Positions 1-8,866 are shown, numbered from the stretch's first letter. The stretch: 19,871 nt of DNA from CAVXAE01 sp044225565 (GCA_044225565.1 JBGAIL010000082.1:1-19871); one strand, 5' to 3'. The notes: generated from the letters alone by a model not told the origin. Made by a program: numbers and translations.

Positions 1-828
1 CTTGTCCGTGGTGAAGCCGCGGTCCTTCTGCATGTATTTCTCGGCCGTGCCCTCGGTGAAGAACTCGACGATGCCCGGGCGATACTCGACGTCCTTCTGG
101 GTGTAATCGTAGATGGCCGCGAACGCCATGCCGAAGGTGGCGAGCACGCCGGCCACGATCACGGTGTTCTTCAGCCGGGCGCCGCGCTGCGCGCCGAGGA
201 TGAAGGCGACCACCAGCCCGAGCGGAAGGAGCACCAGCGTGCCCTTGGTCTCGTTGATGGTGGTGGGAACGAGGAACAGGACGAGCAGCAGTCCGTATTG
301 CCACAGTCCGATCTTGCGACGCAGGTAGAGGCCCGTGAGCACGCACGCGGAACAAATGAGGAAGATCGAGAGGTGCGAGGAAATGACGAACGTGCCGTAG
401 ATGGAGTCGCCCGACACGTTGGGCAGCGTCTTCTGGTACAGAGTGAGCGGCAGCTGCATGAAGCAGATGAACATGATCAGGCGCAGCTGCTTGCGGATCT
501 CGGGCTCGGTGAAGGCGATGACGGCCGGCAGCAGCAACAGCGGGATGGCCCGCAGGAAGTTGCGGATGCCGACGAAGATGACGCCCGCCTCCACGCCGTT
601 GATGACGATGCCGCAGGCCATCACCAGCGCGATGGCCCCCAGCACGAACCAGTAGCCCGGCCGCACCAGCTGGAACAGCCCCTTGCCGCTCCCTGCGGTG
701 ACGTAGAGCAGCGTGAAGGCGCCGATGAACTCCGGGATGAACGTGACGAGGCTCGGCAGGAGGCGAGCCTTCGCGAGAAAGTCGACCGTGGTCGACGAGA
801 GCAGCATGAAGAGGATCAGGTTCTGCAT
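1..828 (-). CDS. O-antigen polymerase/ligase-like membrane protein (3' end outside window)
   Basis: The ATG at 828 opens a frame with no stop up to the window edge: 276 residues, with the C-terminus missing. It is mostly hydrophobic, with about eight likely membrane segments starting at the N-terminus (MQNLILFMLLSSTTV), and short polar loops rich in Arg/Lys. A larger soluble, probably periplasmic, loop begins near residue 245 (YDYTQKDVEYRPG). It starts 1 nt after the stop of the flippase gene, so the two are surely cotranscribed and probably translationally coupled. Next to a Wzx-like flippase, such a protein is usually the Wzy polymerase or an O-antigen-ligase-family enzyme that joins lipid-linked repeat units at the periplasmic face of the inner membrane. 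Family assignment rests on topology and context, because no diagnostic motif is visible in the part present. Confidence 0.6.
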   Translation of the reverse strand, partial: MQNLILFMLLSSTTVDFLAKARLLPSLVTFIPEFIGAFTLLYVTAGSGKGLFQLVRPGYWFVLGAIALVMACGIVINGVEAGVIFVGIRNFLRAIPLLLLPAVIAFTEPEIRKQLRLIMFICFMQLPLTLYQKTLPNVSGDSIYGTFVISSHLSIFLICSACVLTGLYLRRKIGLWQYGLLLVLFLVPTTINETKGTLVLLPLGLVVAFILGAQRGARLKNTVIVAGVLATFGMAFAAIYDYTQKDVEYRPGIVEFFTEGTAEKYMQKDRGFTTDK

Positions 829-829
829 G

Positions 830-2380
830 TCATGCCTGCCGCGGAAGCATCCCCAGCCATCGGAGCAGCACGGCCTCCCGACCCTTCAGCACCGTGCCGA
901 GCACCTCGCGGTCCGAGTGCGCGATGCCGGGGCTTCGCATGTAGGCGAGCGAGGCCACGCCGCACACGAGCGCGCCGAGGATCAAATGCACCAGGGCGTG
1001 CGCGGGCACAAACGCCTTCAGCCCCAGACATGAGACGATCGCTCCACCCCATATCACCACGCTCATCCCGAGTACGGCCGGGAAGTTCAACCAGCGCGCC
1101 TGATCGCGCACGTGCCACCAGACGAAGAGATTCTTGGCGAGCTGGGATGTGCCGGTGGCGAAGGCGGCGCCGTACAGCCCGGCGATGGGGATGAGCGCGA
1201 GGGTGGCGACGACCTGGTAGATCACGAAGATCTTGCCCAGCAGGATGATCGAGACCTTCTCCGCGTGCTGCGCGACGAGCGTCACGGGCACCGCGATGAC
1301 GTTGAGCGCCGCGAAACCCATGACCATCGGCAGAAGCGGCGAGTAGTCGATGAACTTCCCCGCGAACAGCACCTGCACGATCTCTCGATGGTAGGCCACA
1401 GAGTACGCGAATGCCGCCATCTGCAGCAGCAGGTTCGTGTTCAGCATCAGCGTGAAGTAGCGCGGGATGCGCCGCGCGCCCTCTTCTTTCGGAATGGCGA
1501 AGAACAGTGGCTGGATCACGTTGTCGAACAGCCGGCCCGGGCTCACGTTCGCGATCATCTCGCTCAGGCGCACGTAGAACGCATAGGTGCCCACGGCCAC
1601 GGCGTTGAGCAGCGCGGCGATGAAGAAATTGTCGCTGCGCGAGCCGATGATGAATGCGCCGGCGTCGTTGAAGTTGTTGTACAGGCCATATTTCAGCAGC
1701 CGCCGGCCCTCGCCGGCTTCCGGTTTGAACGTCGCCGCCTCCTTCGGCGGCCGGCAGTGCCGCGAGTAGGCCGAGCGCAGCAGCACGTAGGTGATGGCGT
1801 AGGCCACCGTGTCCGCGACGATGGCCGTCTCGAGATCGAGCGTTCCCTGCCACCACAGGATGAGGTACGCCACGAGCTTCGCGATGGGCAGCATCGCCAG
1901 CGAGCCCACACTGTAGCGGTGAAGCATGTGCGAGGCGAGCGAAAACTGCAGGATCCGCATCTGGAAGTGGAGCAGGATGAGCAGCGAGAACAGCGCGAAC
2001 TCGAACCGGTAGGGCTGCAGCTGGAAGATCGGCGCCACCACGGTCCATGCCGCGAGCACGGCGGCGAGCACGAGCACGTTGCTGGCGAGGCGAGCGCCCG
2101 AGATCACGCGCACCAGCCACGCGGAGGCGGTCGCGTTGCCGGAGCGCAGATATTCCGGCTGATAGCGGCGCAACACCTGCTCGAGGCCCAGCGAAGCGAA
2201 CGTGCTGAGTGCGGGAATGAATGCGTAAAGCAGGTTGAGGATGCCGAAGTCGTGCTCCGACATCGCGCGGACCACGACGACATAACCGAGCACCGTCGCG
2301 ACCTGCGACAGCGAGCGGAAGCCCACCGTGTGGATCAGCGACCGGCGTGCCCGCTGTCCGCCGTAAGGGTTGCCGGCCAT
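830..2380 (-). CDS. Wzx-like lipopolysaccharide/oligosaccharide flippase
   Basis: A 516-residue polytopic membrane protein with roughly 12-14 hydrophobic segments. The N-terminal pattern (RRSLIHTVGFRSLSQVATVL, then AMSEHDFGILNLLYAFIPAL) is typical of the polysaccharide transporter/MATE-like flippases. These move undecaprenyl-PP-linked repeat units across the inner membrane. I chose the ATG at 2380: it lies 5 nt after the sulfotransferase stop and is followed at once by the basic N-terminus MAGNPYGGQRARR. An upstream in-frame start at 2422 would overlap the sulfotransferase by 37 nt and add low-complexity sequence. The frame is intact. It sits between a sulfotransferase and a polymerase/ligase-like gene, fitting Wzx/Wzy-dependent assembly. 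The sugar specificity cannot be read from sequence. Confidence 0.85.
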   Translation of the reverse strand: MAGNPYGGQRARRSLIHTVGFRSLSQVATVLGYVVVVRAMSEHDFGILNLLYAFIPALSTFASLGLEQVLRRYQPEYLRSGNATASAWLVRVISGARLASNVLVLAAVLAAWTVVAPIFQLQPYRFEFALFSLLILLHFQMRILQFSLASHMLHRYSVGSLAMLPIAKLVAYLILWWQGTLDLETAIVADTVAYAITYVLLRSAYSRHCRPPKEAATFKPEAGEGRRLLKYGLYNNFNDAGAFIIGSRSDNFFIAALLNAVAVGTYAFYVRLSEMIANVSPGRLFDNVIQPLFFAIPKEEGARRIPRYFTLMLNTNLLLQMAAFAYSVAYHREIVQVLFAGKFIDYSPLLPMVMGFAALNVIAVPVTLVAQHAEKVSIILLGKIFVIYQVVATLALIPIAGLYGAAFATGTSQLAKNLFVWWHVRDQARWLNFPAVLGMSVVIWGGAIVSCLGLKAFVPAHALVHLILGALVCGVASLAYMRSPGIAHSDREVLGTVLKGREAVLLRWLGMLPRQA

Positions 2381-2385
2381 CGCGG

Positions 2386-3318
2386 TCAGGCAGCCGTGGC
2401 GGGCAGCCGCAGCTGCAGGCACTCGCGATACGTGGGCATGGCGAGCTGTTCGAGCTGAGCGCGCGTGCGCTCCGGCAGCCGGTTGGCCTTGCCGACGCTA
2501 TCCGAGCGCACCGCGGCGGCATACGCGGGATCATAAGGCTCGCCGATGAACTCGAAGATGCGGGGCAGCCAGGCGGCCGGCTGCTGAACCACTTCGTCGT
2601 ATTCGATGACCATAAGCTGCGCGGCCGGAACGATCTGCCGGATGCGCAGGATCTGCGCGCTCTTGCCCACGTATGCGATGCAGGCCTTGCGGGCACGCGA
2701 GGGGCCGAAAGGCCAGCCCATGCCCTGCCCCAACGCCGGCTCACGCTGCACCGCGAGCTCGCGGCTCGCCTCATACAGCTCGTTGAGGCCCCAGCGCCGC
2801 CAGTTGTGCAGCATCGAATAGGCTACCGAGTGCGGATTGCGGATCACCCACAGCAGCCGATGCTGCGGACCGAGCCATGAATTCCTCGTAACGCTCGTTC
2901 AGATAGGTCGTCTGAAGCGCAGTACCGCGTGCCGTGGGGCAGATCCACGGTGCTGGCAGGCGAGCGCCGCATCGAGCTCGTCGTCATGCGTGAGCTTGAG
3001 TGGACGGAAACCTTGCGCTCCGGCGATGAGCCGGGTCAGCATCGTAGTGCCCGAGCGCTGGCATCCCGCGACGAGCACGAAGTCGATACCGGGCGAGCGC
3101 ACGTAGCGGCGCGGCTCCTGCCGCGGGCCGTCGTGGAAGCGGGGCCAGTTGCGATACGTCCTGAGGAACAGGCACTGCGCCGTGTCCAGGTCGCCTGGCC
3201 TCACGGCCCGCTCGTCAAGCGAGATATGCACACCTTTGACAGAATTCCGGGGCAAAAATGGGAACATGTCCGGCGGGCCGAAGCTGCTGACGAGTCGCCC
3301 CCGTTCACGATTCTCCAC
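2386..3318 (-). CDS. PAPS-dependent sulfotransferase, two compensating frameshifts
   Basis: Sulfotransferases of this fold transfer sulfate from PAPS to a hydroxyl group, often of a glycan. The 5'-phosphosulfate loop is clear at about residues 84-94 (AGCQRSGTTML). The 3'-phosphate-binding segment is LLWVIRNPHSVAYSM, coded near 2830-2865. The plain frame meets a stop at 2899-2901. Between about 2926 and 2871 the homologous reading is in another frame (TALQTTYLNERYEEFM), then returns to the first frame. So one base seems missing near 2926 (a GCGG run) and one extra near 2871. Corrected length is about 310 residues, normal for the family. The start is the GTG at 3318, with a -10-like TTATAT 8 nt upstream; the ATG at 3267 is the alternative. 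It is divergent from the dehydrogenase gene and 5 nt upstream of the flippase. The acceptor is unknown; EPS sugar is likely from context. Confidence 0.75.
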
Positions 3319-3333
3319 GGGGCTTGATATAAG
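3304..3333 (+). promoter_or_regulatory. Candidate sigma-70 promoter for the algD-like gene cluster
   Basis: TTCACG at 3304-3309 and TATAAG at 3328-3333 match -35 and -10 hexamers (4/6 and 5/6) with an 18-nt spacer. This would start transcription near 3340, about 40 nt before the GTG of the dehydrogenase. The -35 box lies inside the start of the divergent sulfotransferase gene. Assignment is by eye only. Confidence 0.35.
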
Positions 3334-3379
3334 CTATGCGCCCCACGACACCCAAAGACAAGAAGGTCGTAAGAACACG

Positions 3380-4702
3380 GTGAAAATCGCAGTACTCGGT
3401 CTCGGCTATGTCGGGGTCGTCTCGGCGGCCTGCCTGGCCCGGGACGGCCACGACGTCATCGGCGTCGATCCCAATTCCACGAAGACGGACCTCGTCAACC
3501 AGGGCAAGAGCCCCATCGTCGAGCCTGGCCTCGAGCCGCTCATCGAGGCGGCACGGAGCAGCGGCCGTTTGAGCGCGGTGGCAGACCACGAGGTCGCCGT
3601 GCGCCATGCGGATGTGATGTTCGTCTGCGTCGGCACGCCTGGCCATGCGAACGGCAGCCTCGATCTCGGCTACGTCCGCGGCATCTGCGAGCAGATCGGC
3701 GGCATCCTGGCGAAGATCCCGGACTACAAGGTGGTCACGGTGCGCAGCACCATGCTGCCCGGCTCCATGGAGGCCATGGTCATCCCGACGCTCGAGCAGG
3801 CCTCGGGCAAGAAGGCGGGCAAGGACTTCGGCGTGTGCATCAACCCCGAGTTCCTGCGCGAAGGCACGGCCATCTACGACTACGACCATCCGCCGAAGAC
3901 CGTCATCGGCGCCACCGACGAGCGCGCGGGCGAGCTGCTGAAGCAGCTGTACGCTTCGCTCGATGCGCCGCTCATCGTCACAGGCGTGCGCACGGCCGAG
4001 ATGGTGAAGTACGTCGACAACGCGTGGCACGCGCTCAAAGTCACCTTCGCGAACGAGGTCGGCCGGCTCGGCAAGGCCATGAACGTCGACGCGCGCGAGG
4101 TGATGCGCCTCTTCTGCAAGGACACCAAGCTCAACCTCTCGCCCACCTACCTTCGTCGGCTTCGCCTTCGGCGGCTCCTGCCTGCCGAGGACGTGCGCCT
4201 CGTGTACCGGGGCCGCAGCCTCGATGTCGATACACCCATGCTCGGCGCCATCCTCGCGAGCAACAACGTGCAGATCGACAAGGCGCTCGAGATGATCCGC
4301 GCCACCGGCAAGCGTCGCGTGGGCCTGCTCGGGCTTTCCTTCAAGGAAGGGACGGACGACCTGCGCGAGAGCCCCATCGTCACGCTCGCCGAGACACTCA
4401 TCGGCAAGGGCTACGAGCTCGCCATCTACGACCGCAACGTGCGGCTCGCGAGCCTGGTGGGCGCCAACCGCGACTACATCCTCAACCACATCCCGCACAT
4501 CGGCCGGCTGCTCGTCGAAAGCGCGCCGGAGCTGTTCCAGCGCTCCGACGTCGTCGTGATGGCCACCGGCGAGAAGGACTTCGGCGGCATCGTCGCGCAG
4601 CACGGCGCCGGCAAGGCGGTCATCGACCTCGTGGGAGTCTGGCCGCGGCCGGAAGGTGAAGCGACCGGACACGCAGGCAGCTATGACGGCATCGCCTGGT
4701 AA
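3380..4702 (+). CDS. algD: GDP-mannose 6-dehydrogenase, AlgD family; short shifted segment at the active site
   Basis: Oxidises GDP-mannose to GDP-mannuronate with two NAD+. It resembles Pseudomonas AlgD along its whole length: N-terminal Rossmann motif VKIAVLGLGYVGVVSAACLA, then GKSPIVEPGLE, VRSTMLPGSM, NPEFLREGTAI, VTFANEVG, GLSFKEGTDDLRESP and the C-terminal YDGIAW (AlgD ends EGICW). About 440 residues, against 436 for AlgD. The start is GTG 3380, where the Rossmann motif begins. Between about 4156 and 4188 the frame is displaced. As written it reads YLRRLRLRRLLPAEDVR, but one frame over the DNA encodes GFAFGGSCLP, which carries the catalytic Cys. Restoring one A in CCGAGGAC gives LPKDVR. 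This is probably two compensating errors. It is the first gene of a plus-strand cluster, and its stop overlaps the next gene. UDP-glucose dehydrogenase is less likely given the AlgD-type ends. Confidence 0.85.
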   Translation: MKIAVLGLGYVGVVSAACLARDGHDVIGVDPNSTKTDLVNQGKSPIVEPGLEPLIEAARSSGRLSAVADHEVAVRHADVMFVCVGTPGHANGSLDLGYVRGICEQIGGILAKIPDYKVVTVRSTMLPGSMEAMVIPTLEQASGKKAGKDFGVCINPEFLREGTAIYDYDHPPKTVIGATDERAGELLKQLYASLDAPLIVTGVRTAEMVKYVDNAWHALKVTFANEVGRLGKAMNVDAREVMRLFCKDTKLNLSPTYLRRLRLRRLLPAEDVRLVYRGRSLDVDTPMLGAILASNNVQIDKALEMIRATGKRRVGLLGLSFKEGTDDLRESPIVTLAETLIGKGYELAIYDRNVRLASLVGANRDYILNHIPHIGRLLVESAPELFQRSDVVVMATGEKDFGGIVAQHGAGKAVIDLVGVWPRPEGEATGHAGSYDGIAW

Positions 4703-5905
4703 GCCGCGCGTCCTCATCATCGTCGAGAACCTTCCCTGCCCCTTCGACCGTCGCGTCTGGCAGGAGGCGAAGGCGCTGGTGTCGGACGGGCATCAGGTGT
4801 GTATCGTCTGCCCGAAGGGCCGGGGCTTCGGCAAGAGCTACGAGCTCCTCGAAGGCATCCACATCTACCGCCACTCGCTGCCGGTGGAGGCGGACTCGGC
4901 GCTCGGCTACGGGCTCGAGTACACCATCGCGCTGTTCATGGAGTTCTCGCTCGCGCTGCGCATCGCGCTGACGCGCGGCTTCGATGTGATCCACGGCTGC
5001 AACCCTCCGGACACCATCTTCCTCATCGCCCGCTTCTTCAAGCTCTTCGGCAAGCGCTTCGTCTTCGACCACCACGACATCAACCCGGAACTCTACGAGG
5101 CGAAGTTCCAGCGGCAGGATCGCTGGTATCGCCTGCTGCGCCGGCTCGAGCGCTGGACCTTCGACACCGCGGACGTCAGCATCGCGACGAACGAGTCCTA
5201 CCGCCGCATCGCCATCGAGCGCGGCGGCATGGACCCGGACCGCGTGTTCGTGGTGCGCAGCGGCGCCGATCTCACTCAGGTGAAACTGACGCCGCCGCGC
5301 CCCGAGCTGCGCAGGGCAGGCGATACCTGGTCGGCTACGTCGGCGTCATCGGCAAGCAGGAAGGCATCGATCTGCTGCTCGAGGCCGCCGCTCATCTGCG
5401 CAACGACCTCGGCCGCACCGACGTGCAGTTCGTCATCGTCGGCTCCGGCACCGAGGTGACCGCGCTGGAGCAGATGAGCGAGCGGCTCGGCATCTCCGAT
5501 CACGTTGAGTTCGCGGGACGCCTGCCGGACAAGGAGCTCTGGGAGGTGCTCAGCACCGCGGACGTGTGCGTGAACCCGGACCGCGCCAACGAGATGAACG
5601 ACAAGTCGACCATGAACAAGATCCTCGAGTACATGGCGCTCGGCAAGCCGATCGTGCAGTTCGATCTCACGGAAGGGCGCGTCTCGGCGGGCGAGGCCTC
5701 GCTCTATGCCGCGCCAAACGACACGGGCGACTTCGCGCGCAAGCTGAGCGAGCTGCTGGACGATCCCGAGCGCCGCCGCGCCATGGGCGAGATCGGCCGC
5801 AAGCGCGTCGAGCAGGATCTTGCCTGGCATCACCAGATTCCCCATCTGCTGGCCGCTTACGCGCGGCTGGCCGACCGTCACGTCTCGCTCCTGAGCCAGA
5901 GGGCC
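4683..5905 (+). CDS. GT4-like glycosyltransferase, one frameshift and no clear stop
   Basis: Cytoplasmic GT-B glycosyltransferase that would add one sugar to the lipid-linked repeat unit. The N-terminal domain begins KPRVLIIVENLPCPFDRRVW; the central part has VFDHHDINPELYEAKF. After about 5318 the homologous reading jumps by one base: RYLVGYVGVIGKQEGIDLLL continues in the frame of the downstream gene. The C-terminal nucleotide-sugar-binding region is DKSTMNKILEYMALGKPIVQF, with the usual acidic residue of GT4 enzymes. The ATG at 4683 overlaps the dehydrogenase stop by 20 nt; GTG 4656 is an alternative. As written, the frame has no stop before the sulfotransferase ATG at 5906, so the two read as one polypeptide. 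A TGA at 5892-5894 in the neighbouring frame is the likely true end if one further indel exists. The end given here is approximate. Donor and acceptor are unknown. Confidence 0.75.
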
Positions 5906-6824
5906 ATGAGCACGGACATCGCCGGCCACGTTTACATCCTCGGCGCGGGGCGCAGCGGCACCACCTTGCTCTCCGTCCTGCCTGGGCGCGCACCCGCGAC
6001 TGCGGGCACGCGGCGAGCTGCTGCATTTCCCGCTGTACTGGCTGCGCAATCTGCGATGCTCGTGCGGCAAGAACCTCCGAGAATGCGAATGCTGGCGGGA
6101 GGCGGGGCTCGTCATCGGGGGTACGGACGACGAACGCGTGCGATCCCGCAAACGCATGCTGGAAGCGGCCGAGTCTCATGCGCGCGCCCCTGGATACCTG
6201 CTGGGGCTGTCGCACGCGTCGCCGGAATATCTCGCCACGCAGGAGCAGATCTTCGCCGCGCTTTCGGGTGAGCAGACCAGTCCCGGCGGCACAGGCGACG
6301 GAACGGGTGCCGCTGAAGTGGGTATCGTCGATGAGTCGAAATACGTCGCCCGCGCGATATCGCTTTCGCGGCTGCCGCACGGACGCTTCCGCTTCGTCTA
6401 CCTGGTGCGGGACTGCCGTGGCGTGCTGCACTCGTTCGGCAAGAACGTGCAGGAGCCTCGCTCGATGCTGAGCGCGGCCCTGTACTACTTCTGCGTCAAT
6501 GCCGCCGCGCAGCTCGCCATATGGACCGAGCTGCGTGGAAGCGCAATCAAGGTGCGCTATGAGGATCTCATCCGCCAGCCGGAAACGGAGCTCGCGCGCA
6601 TCGGCAATTTCATCGGAATGGACATGAGCGACGTGATCGCACGCGTCCGCGCCAGGGATCCCATCGACGTCGGCCATCTCGTGAGCGGCAACTGGCTGCG
6701 ATCCCAGGGTGGGCTCACCATCCGTGCGATCGAAGAATGGCGCAACGCATACGGATGGCCGCGGCGTCTGCTCGCTTATCTCCTGTGCCTGCCCTTACAG
6801 TTGCTCAATCGCTATCGCCTCTGA
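5906..6824 (+). CDS. Second PAPS-dependent sulfotransferase, one frameshift
   Basis: Begins MSTDIAGHVYILGAGRSGTTLL; GAGRSGTT at residues 13-20 is the 5'-phosphosulfate loop. After about 5981 the homologous reading continues one base later: LGAHPRLRARGELLHFPLYW, then a Cys-rich stretch (CSCGKNLRECECWRE), with the 3'-phosphate site FVYLVRDCRGVLHSFGKN near 6391-6450. One extra C in GTCCTGCCTGGG explains the shift. Corrected length is about 305 residues. The C-terminal part has the YEDLIRQPETELARIGNFIG pattern common in bacterial sulfotransferases. It is only distantly similar to the sulfotransferase at 2386-3318, so not a recent duplicate. It follows the glycosyltransferase with no stop between them and ends 11 nt before the next glycosyltransferase. 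It probably sulfates the same EPS; the four clustered cysteines are unusual and might bind metal or form disulfides. Confidence 0.75.
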
Positions 6825-6835
6825 GAACCGGCGCC

Positions 6836-7926
6836 GTGCCTGACTACCCGCGATGCAACAGCGTCCTCATGATCGGTACGCATCCGCGTACCATGGGCGG
6901 CATCGCCACGGTAGTGCGCGGCTACATGGAGGATGGCCTCCTCGGCCGGCTCGACATCACCTACGTGCCGACGCATTGCGACGGGCCGGCCGCGAAAAAA
7001 GCAGCGATGGCGCTGCGGGCGCTCGCACGCGCCACCGCAGTGATGATCCGCACCCGACCACTCGTCCACGTGCATCTGTCTTCCCGGGCCTCGTTCTGGC
7101 GCAAATCGCTCTTCTGCCTCGTAGCCCGGTTCACGGGCCGGCCTTACGTGCTGCACATGCACGGGTCGGAATTCATGAAGTTCTTCGACGAGGAATGCGG
7201 CGCCCTGGCAAAAGCAGCGGTCCGTAACGTCTTCGCGCATGCTTCCCTGCTGATCGCACTCTCGGAGACGTGGCGCGAGAACCTGCTTCGCATCTGCCCC
7301 GGCGCTCCCGTGGAGGTGCTGCCCAACGCGGTGCCGATCCCGGATGCCGGTGGCCGGCGCGTGGTCGAACCGCGCGAGGTGCTTTCGCTAGGGCGGCTCG
7401 GCGAGCGCAAAGGCACTTATGACCTGGTCCGGGCCTTCGCCGCCGTCGCCCCGGACTTCCCGACGTGCAGCTCGTGTGTGCAGGAGACGGCGCGATCGCG
7501 GAGATTCAACAGCTCGCCGCCGAGTTGGGCATCGCCGACCGTGTCAGCTGCCCCGGCTGGCTGGACCCTCAGGCCGGCGCTGCGAAACTGTCGGGCGCCA
7601 CCCTCTTCACCCTGCCCTCCTACAACGAAGGACTGCCCATGGCCCTGCTGGAAGCCATGGCCTGGGGACTACCAGTGATCACCACGCCCGTCGGCGGCAT
7701 CCCGGAGGTGGTGAGGCATCAGGACAACGGCTGGCTGGTCGCGCCTGGCGACGTCGAGGGACTCTCGCAGGCGCTCTCCGGGCTGCTGGCGAGCGATGAT
7801 CTCGGGCGCCGTCTGGGCTGCGAGGCCAGGAACACCGTCGTGCAGCGGTTCTCGCTGCGAGCCGCCACGGAGCGTCTGGAAGCGATTTACGCGAAGTTCG
7901 GCGTACGCCGCAAACTTACGGCCTGA
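6836..7926 (+). CDS. GT4 family glycosyltransferase, one frameshift
   Basis: A GT-B enzyme using a nucleotide sugar. The N-terminal donor/acceptor domain has MIGTHPRTMGGIATVVRGYM, with the glycine-rich loop of GT4 proteins. The centre has RPYVLHMHGSEFMKFF and VEVLPNAVPIP, then LSLGRLGERKGTYDLVRAF at the domain junction. The frame breaks near 7460: GACTTCCCGACG should read PDFPDVQLVCAGDG, which needs one more C in the run. The continuation holds the GT4 signature YNEGLPMALLEAMAWGLPVI (E-x7-E, near 7624-7680). Corrected length is about 363 residues, normal. The start chosen is GTG 6836, 11 nt after the sulfotransferase stop; ATG 6869 is possible but would trim the first strand. It is the last gene of the plus-strand cluster and converges on the kinase gene. 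Sugar specificity is unknown. Confidence 0.8.
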
Positions 7927-7929
7927 AGA

Positions 7930-7951
7930 CCGGGCTGTGCCTCGCAGCCGG
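7930..7951. terminator. Weak hairpin between convergent genes
   Basis: GGCTG (7933-7937) pairs with CAGCC (7945-7949) around a 7-nt loop, extended by CC/GG with one bulged G. It lies in the 33-nt spacer between convergent stops. There is no U-run, so it is only a weak terminator candidate. Confidence 0.25.
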
Positions 7952-7959
7952 CGCGGCGA

Positions 7960-8829
7960 TCAGCCCTTTGCCGGCTCGCCGTAGTGGTAACCGTAGCCGT
8001 AGTAACCGTCGCTGCCGAAGGTCTCCCGCGAGCGGTTGAGGATGACTCCCGCGAACGTGAAGTCCGCCAGCAGCTGCTTGGCCCGCAGCAGGCTGTCACG
8101 CCGCGTGCGGCCTTCCGCCACGATGAGCGCCGTGGCGTCCACCTTGGGGCCGACCAGCAGCGCCTCGTCCGTCACCAGCACGGGCGGCAGGTCCAGCAGG
8201 ATGATGGGATTCGCGGAAACGGTCTTGATGTGCTCGATCAGCTCCTCCAGCCGTCCCGTCGCCAGGAGCTCCGAGGCGTTGTCAGTGGCGGTGACGTTGC
8301 CGGCCACCGCGAGCCCTTCGACGCCGATGGAGAACAGCGCGTCCTCCGGACGGCCATCGCCCCCGAAATAGCGCTGCAGCTCGAAGTGCGGCCGGATGCC
8401 GAGATAGTTGCAGATGCTGGGGTTGCGCATGTCGAGATCGAGCAGGAACACGTCGAAGGTGCGCTCCCGGGCCACGCTCAGCGAGAGGTTGAGCGCCGTG
8501 AGCGACTTGCCCTCCCCCGCGCCGGGGCTGGTGAGGGCGAGCGACGACCAGTTGTTGCTCCGCATCTTGTGCAGCAGCCGGGTGCGCAGCATGCGGTATG
8601 AGGCACCGACGCGGGCGTCCTGCATGGCGCGTGTGGTGGGCAGCAGCACGCGATTGTCTTCGGCCAGGCCACTGTCCGGCGTGATCTGCGGAAAATTGGG
8701 CTTGGGCCGGGCGGGATCCGGCCGCGGCGCACGCTCGCGTGCCGCGCGGTCCGTGGCCCTCCGGTTCGCGGGGCGTTTCGAGCCCTCGGTGGCCTGCCGC
8801 ATTTTTTCCAGCGCTCTTTCGATGACCAT
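7960..8829 (-). CDS. Polysaccharide-associated BY-type tyrosine autokinase (CpsD/EpsG-like)
   Basis: A 289-residue cytoplasmic P-loop kinase that works with a Wzz-type membrane activator to control EPS polymerisation and export. Walker A is at about 101-109 (SPGAGEGKS), Walker A' at 127-132 (VFLLDLD), and Walker B near 209-214 (IILLDLPPV). The C-terminus has the expected autophosphorylated tyrosine cluster YYGYGYHYG (Tyr 276, 277, 279, 281, 283). Residues 1-60 are a basic, disordered-looking leader, and the region at 78-90 (YRMLRTRLLHKM) matches the oligomer-interface helix of these kinases. It starts 37 nt after the Wzz-like gene, whose corrected C-terminus adds a membrane segment, so kinase and activator are separate proteins as in Firmicutes CapA/CapB and XrtA-linked EPS loci. 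It is the last gene of the five-gene minus-strand operon. The frame is intact. Confidence 0.9.
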   Translation of the reverse strand: MVIERALEKMRQATEGSKRPANRRATDRAARERAPRPDPARPKPNFPQITPDSGLAEDNRVLLPTTRAMQDARVGASYRMLRTRLLHKMRSNNWSSLALTSPGAGEGKSLTALNLSLSVARERTFDVFLLDLDMRNPSICNYLGIRPHFELQRYFGGDGRPEDALFSIGVEGLAVAGNVTATDNASELLATGRLEELIEHIKTVSANPIILLDLPPVLVTDEALLVGPKVDATALIVAEGRTRRDSLLRAKQLLADFTFAGVILNRSRETFGSDGYYGYGYHYGEPAKG

Positions 8830-8866
8830 GATTCGGTGTTGCTCTTTGAGGATTCCGGTTGGGCGA

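Noticed and set aside
298..2458. Long plus-strand frames opposite the polymerase-like and flippase genes
   Set aside because: Low-complexity Arg/Asp/His-rich translations with no motif; the minus-strand frames encode clear membrane proteins.
3236..3264. Perfect TTGACA at 3236-3241 as a promoter
   Set aside because: No -10 box at normal spacing (TGGGAA at 17 nt), and it lies inside the sulfotransferase coding region.
2386..3318. Sulfotransferase as two separate small genes or a true pseudogene
   Set aside because: The missing middle is encoded intact in another frame and the two shifts cancel, which fits sequencing error better than decay.
3336..3383. 15-codon leader ORF (MRPTTPKDKKVVRTR) whose TGA overlaps the dehydrogenase GTG
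   Set aside because: The ATG lies at or before the predicted transcription start and has no Shine-Dalgarno. The overlap is probably chance.
3305..4720. Long minus-strand open frame opposite the AlgD-like gene
   Set aside because: Rich in Asp, Arg, His and Ala with no fold-like pattern. It is the mirror of a well-conserved coding frame in GC-rich DNA.
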